Shown here piece by piece: positions 28,760 through 35,950 of a stretch of 44,050 nucleotides of DNA. The stretch comes from a virus: positions 1 to 44,050 of the IMG/VR virus record IMGVR_UViG_3300012936_000036. One strand, given 5' to 3'. Within the stretch, counting starts at the first letter, position 1; each line of letters opens with the position of its first letter. A program made the position numbers and the translations under genes. A model generated the notes under the pieces. It was not told the DNA's origin and did no database searches. It saw only the letters and a program-made list of their open reading frames with translations.

Positions 28760-30418
28760 TTAACCGTTTGTTTTCCTGAATGTATCTCTTACTGTTCCTG
28801 CTGTGCCTTTACCTGGTGTCGTTACAGTGCTACTATCTGTTTTGTCAGGTGTATGTAAAGTAGGATCTATATTTTCATGTCCGTCCCATGGTTCAAAAGA
28901 AGGCAGTCTCATAGGTAAATCTGCAGGTGTTGCTGATGTGGCAGACGATGCAGACGAAGGTGATCCGCCAGCAGACCCTGCCATACCTCCTCCTATTGTA
29001 TCTGGAGGATGTGTTGATCTTACTAAAATACCTTTTACTTCCTGTGCCATCATATTTGCAGGTGTCTGAATATCTCCTAATGCTTTTATGCCGCCATCAA
29101 CCTCTAAAGCAGAACCTGCTACAACTTTAGTAGAATCTAAATTTAAGTTTCCACTTGTTGTAATTTTTCCATCAGAGCCTATTTTCAAACTCATATCAGC
29201 ACCTGATTGTAAATTCATTTGATCAGCTGTCAAAATATTCATTTGCTCAGTTGATTCTAAATTCATTACATTATCTGTCTTTAGACTCATAGGAGAGACA
29301 GACTCTAATCTCATTTCATTTCCTGCTTTGATATTAATATTATTCGTTGCTTCTATATTCATATCTCTTTCAGCCTTGATGTTTAAATCATTTTCAGTTC
29401 TAATACTAATACTATCCTTTGCATAGATATCAATTTTTCCATTTGCCGTAAGTTCAATCCAACTGTTTCCACTACCATGAGCAATGTAAATTAAATCTTC
29501 AGAATTATGTAATAAAATTTGGTGGCCGGTTCTTGTCTTTAATTTCATAAACTCATTATGAGGTTTTGTAGGATCTCCGGATTCTCCTTTTTCAACATTT
29601 GCATATTCACTACCGCCTTCTTTTGCAGACGATTTTCTTAACATAGAAGCATCGCCATCATCCATTATAAAATGACTACCGCCTAGTCTACTAAAAGGAA
29701 CTTGACTTTGAGCAAATTTTTCTCCGTATGCAACTTTAGGTTTTCCTGGACGTCTATCATATGGTCCTGGAGTACTAATGCCAAATACCATACTAGGTGC
29801 TTCTCTTCTAGCACTGCTTGTATTTGTTCCTCTAGTATGATCATCTAGCAACCCAGCAACTTCTAATTGATTTTTAGTATCTTGAGATACTGGTTTGATA
29901 AACTGTGTAGGGTCTTTACCATTACCGGATTCTAATGCTTTATTATATTCACCTACAGGTAATGGTTTAGATTTTATTGTATCATTATATGACGTAGACG
30001 CACCTCCAGGTAACATAAAATTCATATTTTTATCTTGTATACAACCAAACCAAAAACCTTGTCCATAATTTTCTTCTGCAAAGAAGACTAAAACTTTTAC
30101 ACCAACATCAGGTGGAATAGCCCACATGCCATAACTTTTCTGAGTATTATCATATCCTGCATTTTTTGTAACTCCGGTCCTTGGTGTTACACCATAAAAA
30201 GGACTTACATATGTGCATGGAATTGTATAACCGCTACTAGTATCTGAATCTTCATTTCCTGCTTGAGTCGTTTTTAATATTTCAACTTCAAGTCTACCCA
30301 TAAAATCAGAATCTAAATGGTTTCTTATTCTTCCTAAAAAAGGACCATTGCCTTTCATCCAATCAGGAGCAATTCCTCTTGTTAACCTATTGACACGTTT
30401 TGGATCATTAATTGCCAT
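28760..30418 (-). CDS. 5: Baseplate central spike / hub protein gp5 (no lysozyme domain seen)
   Basis: 552 residues. Residues about 20-150 form the gp5 OB-fold: GNGPFLGRIRNHLDSDFMGR, LEVEILKTTQ, YGMWAIPPDVGVKVLVFFAE and FWFGCIQDKNMNFMLPGG. Residues about 335-430 are the triple-stranded beta-helix spike, with short repeats such as DLNIKAERDMNIEATNNINI and MRLESVSPMSLKTDNVMNLE. T4 gp5 carries a lysozyme domain between these. Here that interval (150-335) lacks a recognisable lysozyme core and is Lys/Gly/Ser-rich. A Pro/Ser/Thr-rich C-terminal tail follows the spike. It pierces the outer membrane during contraction by family analogy. TAATG overlap with the hub gene upstream. Confidence 0.9.
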   Translation of the reverse strand: MAINDPKRVNRLTRGIAPDWMKGNGPFLGRIRNHLDSDFMGRLEVEILKTTQAGNEDSDTSSGYTIPCTYVSPFYGVTPRTGVTKNAGYDNTQKSYGMWAIPPDVGVKVLVFFAEENYGQGFWFGCIQDKNMNFMLPGGASTSYNDTIKSKPLPVGEYNKALESGNGKDPTQFIKPVSQDTKNQLEVAGLLDDHTRGTNTSSARREAPSMVFGISTPGPYDRRPGKPKVAYGEKFAQSQVPFSRLGGSHFIMDDGDASMLRKSSAKEGGSEYANVEKGESGDPTKPHNEFMKLKTRTGHQILLHNSEDLIYIAHGSGNSWIELTANGKIDIYAKDSISIRTENDLNIKAERDMNIEATNNINIKAGNEMRLESVSPMSLKTDNVMNLESTEQMNILTADQMNLQSGADMSLKIGSDGKITTSGNLNLDSTKVVAGSALEVDGGIKALGDIQTPANMMAQEVKGILVRSTHPPDTIGGGMAGSAGGSPSSASSATSATPADLPMRLPSFEPWDGHENIDPTLHTPDKTDSSTVTTPGKGTAGTVRDTFRKTNG

Positions 30419-32820
30419 TATCTTGGTCCCATCGCTCGATCAGCTTGTTGTTGATTAGTAGAAACTTCGGATGCACCTGCACCTTTTTTGTTGCTATCAG
30501 TCTTTGCCTCTTTTGCTTTTTCTTTTTTAACTTTATTGCCTTCTGTAGTAGGCACAGCTTTTGTATCTTCGCCTGGTTGATTTCTTCTTCTGATAAGTTG
30601 CATTTTTTGTGTAAACACACCTTCAGAAAAACTATTAGTAAGCAAAGTGACATTGTACAATCCACTAAATGCTCCAACTGGTGTAACTCCTAGACTAGGA
30701 AAATCCATGTAATTTCCTTGACTGTAATCTAAAGGTGTTTTAAAATTAAGTAATATATCAACTTCACTACTTTGATAATCCATTGTACCGTCTGCTGTAA
30801 TATTAATGAGAGGAGTTTCTGGTGCGTTATAATTTCCCATTCCGCTATCTGCAATATAATAAGGATCTCCCCATATTGTCATCTCAGCTGTAACTAAATC
30901 TACAGGACTATTAATCAAAGCATCGTTAAAATCTCTTGCTATAGAAGTCTTTATTGTTTCTATATCTCCCCCTCCAACATTTCCAGTAGAATTATCAATT
31001 TTTTCTTGCACAGCAACATTTCCAGATTGAGATAAATTCGCACTATCGCCTTCTGTAAGTTCTACTTCGGTTTCGTCTCCCTCTCCTGCAGCTGATTCTT
31101 CTCTGCTGTCTTTAACTCCTGCTTTTGTTTTACCTCCAAAAGGTGTAATTGCTGTAAAAAACGCCACATCAAAATTAATATTGAATTCTAATATATCATC
31201 ATTTTTTCCAGAGTATATATAATCATATTCTTTACATGCTTGTCTTTTTAAATTTTCTATACCTGGAGTAGCTTTGGTACTTGGTTGATATCTACTTACA
31301 TGTGCCATGAACGGAACAACTCTATATACATATATTTTTGGTGATGTTCCTAACTGATCCATGTGTTTAGGATCTGTAATATTAAACACATCAGCTTCTA
31401 CTTTAAACCAAGGAATAAATCCATTTGCATCTGGCTCAGTATCTAGAATTTTTTGTCCGTATTCACTAACCAAAATTAGTTCTTCTATAATTTCTTGAGT
31501 TGTAGTACCAGCTTTAAAAGTAAAGGTTCTGAGATTATTGCTTATTTGCACTTTTCCTCTTTCAAATACCCCCGGCTTGCCTTCAACTTCTACAAACTTT
31601 GGTCTTCCGAAAGGTTGTTTACCTCCATCTAGAAAACTTTTTACTATTTTAGACTTACCTATTTCATTAATATTTTCTTCATTCTCTGCATATTTTTTAA
31701 TGCTGTCACCTATATCACTTCTTTTTACAACAATTCCCAATAGTTTTGATAATTCTGCATCAAAATCAGCTGGTAGGGGAGCATTTTCTGTACCAGTAAT
31801 AGATTCATATATTTTTCTTTTATCTTCTTCAGAGAATCCGTTAGCACCTGCACTTACTTCACTTGGATTGACAGTTGCGGCATCTACTTTTTGTTCTGTA
31901 CCTCCAAGACTTTCAGTAGCAGAGTCCCTTTTCGTAGGAAATAATATCACATATTCGTCTGGTGTAACTACTTCTTTGGCCTTTTTCTTTTCTTGATTCC
32001 TTCTGTTTACATGTTGAGATAAACTCTGGCCGCCTTTTTGCAAAATTTCATGTAAAGTACGTCCTGTAATTTGTACATCTGTTTTAATGCTTTGTACTTG
32101 ATTAGTAAGAGCAGTTTCGTGCCAAGGAATACATTTTACATTGTATACACTTCCGCCTTCTGTCACTTCAAAATCAATATTTGCCAATTTTAATGGAAAT
32201 ATTCTCCTTGTGCCTGGTTTTTTGACTCTTTGTCCGTTGCCGTCCCAACCTTCAAATTCAACACTAAGCACAAAAGGAGCCATTAAGTAGTTTTTATGTC
32301 CACATCGTAAACTTGCAACTTGCAATGCCTGCAAAAACAAACCCATACTGAGTGGTTCTGTCACATTAAAGTCAATTGATGTAGCATTTGTTTGTTTCGT
32401 ACGAGGATTAAAGCCGATAATTGATTCTATATTAACATTATCAATATAATATTCAACTTTTCCAAAATTTTCATACGCAGTTGCGGCTCCATCGCCCGCA
32501 CCTCCTCCGGATTTTAAAATTACTACTGAAGGATCTTGTATTCTGTAAGTTAAGTCTGGAAAATTTATTTCAAAATTATTTAAACATCCTAATGTAAAGA
32601 TGTAATTATAAGATGCAAAATCTCTTAATTCATTAGGAAAAGGTGGACCACCACCTACAAAGGAAGTTAATAAATTTGCAACATTTTGCACACCTTTTAC
32701 AAAGTCCGGTACGTTTTCTGGTTTTACATTATATTCAGGTGCTACTGTTGCTCCTACTTGTCCAGTAGCAGACCCTGCAACTGTATCAGTTCCCACTCCT
32801 AGTTTAATAAGAGGATCCAT
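30418..32820 (-). CDS. Baseplate hub protein (gp27 position, tentative)
   Basis: 800 residues, about twice T4 gp27 (391). It lies between gp53 and gp5 and overlaps gp5 as TAATG. The N-terminal third is beta-rich and structural: NELRDFASYNYIFTLGCLNN, NFGKVEYYIDNVNIESIIGF and HKNYLMAPFVLSVEFEGWDG. The centre (about 270-380) is Lys/Glu-rich and looks like a flexible insert. Around 430-560 a second beta region follows (TFKAGTTTQEIIEELILVSE, GFIPWFKVEADVF). The C-terminus is a charged Lys/Ala/Gln tail. gp27-like hubs form the trimeric torus that carries gp5, which fits the gene order. I see no diagnostic motif, so the gp27 link is inferred from position. Confidence 0.75.
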   Translation of the reverse strand: MDPLIKLGVGTDTVAGSATGQVGATVAPEYNVKPENVPDFVKGVQNVANLLTSFVGGGPPFPNELRDFASYNYIFTLGCLNNFEINFPDLTYRIQDPSVVILKSGGGAGDGAATAYENFGKVEYYIDNVNIESIIGFNPRTKQTNATSIDFNVTEPLSMGLFLQALQVASLRCGHKNYLMAPFVLSVEFEGWDGNGQRVKKPGTRRIFPLKLANIDFEVTEGGSVYNVKCIPWHETALTNQVQSIKTDVQITGRTLHEILQKGGQSLSQHVNRRNQEKKKAKEVVTPDEYVILFPTKRDSATESLGGTEQKVDAATVNPSEVSAGANGFSEEDKRKIYESITGTENAPLPADFDAELSKLLGIVVKRSDIGDSIKKYAENEENINEIGKSKIVKSFLDGGKQPFGRPKFVEVEGKPGVFERGKVQISNNLRTFTFKAGTTTQEIIEELILVSEYGQKILDTEPDANGFIPWFKVEADVFNITDPKHMDQLGTSPKIYVYRVVPFMAHVSRYQPSTKATPGIENLKRQACKEYDYIYSGKNDDILEFNINFDVAFFTAITPFGGKTKAGVKDSREESAAGEGDETEVELTEGDSANLSQSGNVAVQEKIDNSTGNVGGGDIETIKTSIARDFNDALINSPVDLVTAEMTIWGDPYYIADSGMGNYNAPETPLINITADGTMDYQSSEVDILLNFKTPLDYSQGNYMDFPSLGVTPVGAFSGLYNVTLLTNSFSEGVFTQKMQLIRRRNQPGEDTKAVPTTEGNKVKKEKAKEAKTDSNKKGAGASEVSTNQQQADRAMGPR

Positions 32821-32821
32821 T

Positions 32822-33124
32822 TTACATTCCTAACAATTTTTTCAATGATTCTGATTTAGGTAGGTAAATTCTAGTTCCTGCTTCAATGTCGTATATTGGA
32901 TCTTTTATAATATCCATGTTCCTTTGTGCAAATACCCACCATAAATTTTGGTCATCATATAAATCATATGCCATTAAGTCTGGTCTATGAGTATATTGTT
33001 CTTCAATAGTATACAATCTGTCATCGTCCTCGGCAGGTACAGGCCTAATTGATAAAATATCCAAGTATTGTTTTCCTGCAAGTTTTGTAGAGTGCCAAGG
33101 ACTGTTTTGTTTATATATCGCCAT
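32822..33124 (-). CDS. 53: Baseplate wedge protein gp53 (short form)
   Basis: 100 residues; T4 gp53 has 196. The block YTHRPDLMAYDLYDDQNLWW followed by VFAQRNMDIIKDPIYDIEAG matches the gp53 core (RPEELANAIYGNPQLYWVL in T4). The end (GTRIYLPKSESLKKLL) has the look of a LysM-like peptide. gp53 stabilises the wedge and lets wedges join around the hub. It overlaps gp48 as TAATG and is 1 nt from the hub gene. The family call is good; the short length is usual among marine relatives as far as I know. Confidence 0.84.
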   Translation of the reverse strand: MAIYKQNSPWHSTKLAGKQYLDILSIRPVPAEDDDRLYTIEEQYTHRPDLMAYDLYDDQNLWWVFAQRNMDIIKDPIYDIEAGTRIYLPKSESLKKLLGM

Positions 33125-33975
33125 TAGATAAATCCACCACTACCTTTGACATAATTGCCATTTACAAACTTTTGTAAGCTAAAGTTTTCAACTGCACGTC
33201 TACTGTATATAGGTTGTACTGTACATTGTATATTACTTCTAGTTGGTACGTGACTTCCGCCAGGTCCTACACCTTTACAAAAAATATAATCTACATCTTG
33301 GTTAAGTTCAACAGCAAATTGTGTAACAACTACAGGAACATTTTTAAAAACATAATCACCGTAGCCATTTAATTTTACAACAGGTGGTGGACTACCTTGT
33401 GCAGGAGTATTACCATATGCCATTTTTGAAACGCTTCTTAGATAATGCACAGCCGCTAACCAATATTGTCCTTCAAGAGCATTTTCAACTGTAAAATCTC
33501 CTGTAATACTAAATTGATCCACTTGAGAGTTTTGATATGCAAAGAATGGATAATTACTATGTATAGGCTTTATAGGCGAATAAGCAGCACTATGAGTCAC
33601 ATAAATTTGAGGAGTGTATGGCCAAACTAATCCATTTGTTCTAGTAAGTGGAGCGAGTATAGGACTTGATGTGAAATTTCCAGGCAAACTTAATCTAACT
33701 CTCCAGTCTCCTGGAGCATCAGAATTTTGACCCCAAGTAGCTTCACCAAAGTCAAAGTCATCAGATTGTTGGGCACCCAATATTCCGGTTGCTCTAAGGA
33801 ATTTACCAAAGGAAGATTCTTGCAGATTATCAATAAAGGCATCTTTTGCCCTAGATCCTACATTAGAAATGTTTTCTCCAATTTCACCTACCCAGTTAGG
33901 AGTAGAAGAAGTTGGAGCAGCACTATTTCTAGCTTGCGATTCTGCTATTCTTTGTATCCTATCTTCATATGCCAT
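33124..33975 (-). CDS. 48: Baseplate tail-tube cap protein gp48-like
   Basis: 283 residues. After a polar N-terminus (residues 1-65) comes a tube-like beta domain: WRVRLSLPGNFTSSPILAPL, GLVWPYTPQIYVTHSAAYSP, IHSNYPFFAYQNSQVDQFSI and GQYWLAAVHYLRSVSKMAYG, then FKNVPVVVTQFAVELNQDVD. In T4, gp48 and gp54 cap the hub and start tube polymerisation. The fold resembles the tube protein gp19, and gp54 cannot be excluded. It is first in the late baseplate operon, with AAGGAG upstream and a late promoter at 33998-34005. Confidence 0.83.
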   Translation of the reverse strand: MAYEDRIQRIAESQARNSAAPTSSTPNWVGEIGENISNVGSRAKDAFIDNLQESSFGKFLRATGILGAQQSDDFDFGEATWGQNSDAPGDWRVRLSLPGNFTSSPILAPLTRTNGLVWPYTPQIYVTHSAAYSPIKPIHSNYPFFAYQNSQVDQFSITGDFTVENALEGQYWLAAVHYLRSVSKMAYGNTPAQGSPPPVVKLNGYGDYVFKNVPVVVTQFAVELNQDVDYIFCKGVGPGGSHVPTRSNIQCTVQPIYSRRAVENFSLQKFVNGNYVKGSGGFI

Positions 33976-33997
33976 ATTTTTTTATCTCCTTATAACT

Positions 33998-34005
33998 TAT
34001 TTATT
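33998..34005 (-). promoter_or_regulatory. T4-type late promoter (AATAAATA) for the gp48 operon
   Basis: AATAAATA on the minus strand, 23 nt upstream of the gp48 ATG. Its last two bases overlap the -35 box of the divergent gp55 promoter, so polymerase on one should block the other. Confidence 0.72.
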
Positions 34006-34032
34006 GACTTTTTTAACTACGTAGTTTATAAT
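34004..34032 (+). promoter_or_regulatory. Sigma70-type promoter of gp55, with a palindrome in the spacer
   Basis: TTGACT (34004-34009), a 17-bp spacer, and TATAAT (34027-34032). The spacer holds a perfect 12-bp palindrome, AACTACGTAGTT (34015-34026), which could be an operator. The gp55 start codon is 24 nt downstream with GGAG at 34047-34050. It has the same design as the promoter ahead of gp47. Confidence 0.84.
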
Positions 34033-34055
34033 AAGAGTATTAAAATGGAGAAAAG

Positions 34056-34892
34056 ATGAGAAAAATCAACTATCTTAACAATAAAGACATACTTGCAGAA
34101 ATAGCAAAGTCAAAAAACACATTTTGTAGCTATACTGATCAAGAATATGCACAATATGATATTATTTTACCAAGTTTAGAAAAAATTAATATCAGAACAA
34201 TAGCCGAAGCAAAACGGAACAAAGCAAAAAGACTAACAATGAAAGCCTTTGAAGCTGCTAAAGCTGAAGGTAAAAAAGTAAAACAAGCCGAATTTGAAGT
34301 AGATTATAAAAAGATTGACAAATATGAGCTTGTATTTAGAATAATGACATTTGACCATGTGCCAGAAGAACCAGGCAGAAAGAAGAATCCTAAAACTATT
34401 GCAGATACTAAAGTTAAGGTAAATTTTCCGCCTTTTCAACACTACAAATTTAATGACAAAGATGAATTAATATGTATTGGAAAAAGCCACTGGGAAGGTG
34501 GTATGGAAAATGGGCATTTTACAATGGTTCAAGGAAAAGCAACAGATAAACTAGCAATGATGTGGATGAAGCTATGTGAAAGATATGCTACTAGAGGTAA
34601 TGTTAGAGGTTATACATATAATGACGAAATGAAAGGTCAAGCTATACTACAATTAGCACAAATAGGACTGCAATTTGATGAATCAAAATCAGCAAATCCG
34701 TTTGCATACTATACAGCGGCAGTAACAAATAGCTTTGTTAGAGTTATAAACTTAGAAAAACGCAATCAAAACATAAGAGATGACATACTCGAAATGAATC
34801 ACATGAACCCAAGTTACACAAGACAAGCGGCAGGTGAATGGGAAAATGCTATGAAAAGAGAAAAAGAACTGCGCCAGCAAAATAATAGTTGA
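34056..34892 (+). CDS. 55: Late-transcription sigma factor gp55
   Basis: 278 residues; T4 gp55 has 185. It begins MRKINYLNNKDILAEI, like the T4 N-terminus (YNYVNNKELLQAI). The sigma region-2-like part lies at about 165-245: TDKLAMMWMKLCERYATRGN, YTYNDEMKGQAILQLAQIGL, FDESKSANPFAYYTAAVTNS and FVRVINLEKRNQNIRDD. This part binds core polymerase and the late -10 element. Residues about 35-150 are a Lys-rich insert containing PEEPGRKKNPKTIADTKVKV and DELICIGKSHWEGGMENGHF, absent from T4. gp55 directs polymerase to NATAAATA promoters such as those found here. It has its own sigma70 promoter and begins the plus-strand early operon. Confidence 0.93.
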   Translation: MRKINYLNNKDILAEIAKSKNTFCSYTDQEYAQYDIILPSLEKINIRTIAEAKRNKAKRLTMKAFEAAKAEGKKVKQAEFEVDYKKIDKYELVFRIMTFDHVPEEPGRKKNPKTIADTKVKVNFPPFQHYKFNDKDELICIGKSHWEGGMENGHFTMVQGKATDKLAMMWMKLCERYATRGNVRGYTYNDEMKGQAILQLAQIGLQFDESKSANPFAYYTAAVTNSFVRVINLEKRNQNIRDDILEMNHMNPSYTRQAAGEWENAMKREKELRQQNNS

Positions 34893-34917
34893 CTTTTGTC
34901 AAAAAACACTTTATAAT
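34889..34917 (+). promoter_or_regulatory. Sigma70-type promoter for the gp47-gp46 operon
   Basis: TTGACT (34889-34894), 17-bp spacer, TATAAT (34912-34917), followed by AAG as in the gp55 promoter. The -35 box overlaps the gp55 stop codon. TTGAC and GTCAA within 34889-34902 form a small inverted repeat. Confidence 0.83.
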
Positions 34918-34939
34918 AAGCAAAAGAAAGGTATGACAT

Positions 34940-35950
34940 TTGTTTAATAAAGCCGCAGTCTTTACTGATATCCATTTTGGATTAAAAGGTAATAGCAAAA
35001 TTCACAACGACGATTGTGAACAATTTATCGATTGGTATATTGACCAAGCAAAACAAAATAACTGCGAAACTGGTATATTTTGTGGTGATTGGCATCATAA
35101 TCGTAACAGTCTTAACTTAACAACTATGGATGCTACTATAAGATGCCTAGAAAAACTAGGTTCAGCATTTGATAAGTTCTATATGTTTGTAGGTAACCAT
35201 GATTTATACTACAAAGACAAAAGAGATGTAAGTTCTACAGAGTTTGCACGGCATATTCCTGGCATAACTGTAGTTGAAAAGTTTACAGAGATAGAAGATG
35301 TTGCATTAGTTCCTTGGTTAGTAGGTGACGAATGGAAAAAAATACAAAAATGTACGTCGAAATACATGTTTGGGCATTTTGAATTACCACATTTTTATAT
35401 GAATGCAATGGTGCAGATGCCAGAGCATGGTGATTTACGAGCTGAACATTTTGTTAATCAAGATTATGTATTTTCAGGGCATTTTCACAAAAGACAGAAG
35501 CAAGGAAAAATACATTATATAGGAAACGCATTTCCCCATAACTATGCAGACGCATGGGACGATGATCGAGGCATGATGGTGTTAGATAGACAAAATAACA
35601 CAGAACCTCAATATATTAATTGGGAAGATTGTCCTAAGTATAGGACAACTACGCTTAGTAAACTACTTGATCCTAAATCAGATATTATTAAACCTAACAT
35701 GTATTTGCGTGTAACGTTAGATTTGCCAATATCTTATGAAGAAGCACAATTTATAAAAGAAACATACATTAATAATCATAAATGTAGAGAAATAACACTT
35801 ATTCCGCAAAAGCAAATAGAAGAAATTAGCACAGAACTTGATATTACACAGTTTGAAAGTGTTGATGAAATAGTAGCAAAGGAGATATCAGCAATAGATA
35901 GTGATAATTTTAATAAAAAAATGTTGCTAGATATCTATAATGAACTTTAA
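34940..35950 (+). CDS. 47: Recombination endonuclease subunit gp47 (Mre11/SbcD-like)
   Basis: 336 residues. Calcineurin-type phosphoesterase motifs are in order: D10-I-H12 (FTDIHFG), GIFCGDWHHNRN with D50, VGNHD at 84-88, FGHFELPHF, and SGHFHKRQ near 180 with H-x-H. These bind the two metals of Mre11 nucleases. With gp46 it resects DNA ends for recombination-dependent replication. The start is TTG: the only nearby ATG (34933) reads into a stop after four codons, and AGAAAGG lies about 9 nt before TTG, with the product beginning FNKAAVFTDIHFG as in relatives. The stop overlaps the gp46 ATG by one base (TAATG). Confidence 0.94.
   Translation: MFNKAAVFTDIHFGLKGNSKIHNDDCEQFIDWYIDQAKQNNCETGIFCGDWHHNRNSLNLTTMDATIRCLEKLGSAFDKFYMFVGNHDLYYKDKRDVSSTEFARHIPGITVVEKFTEIEDVALVPWLVGDEWKKIQKCTSKYMFGHFELPHFYMNAMVQMPEHGDLRAEHFVNQDYVFSGHFHKRQKQGKIHYIGNAFPHNYADAWDDDRGMMVLDRQNNTEPQYINWEDCPKYRTTTLSKLLDPKSDIIKPNMYLRVTLDLPISYEEAQFIKETYINNHKCREITLIPQKQIEEISTELDITQFESVDEIVAKEISAIDSDNFNKKMLLDIYNEL

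Noticed and set aside
30408-30693. ORFs on both strands over the C-terminus of the hub gene
   Set aside because: Out-of-frame readings of the Lys-rich tail codons; no start signals.
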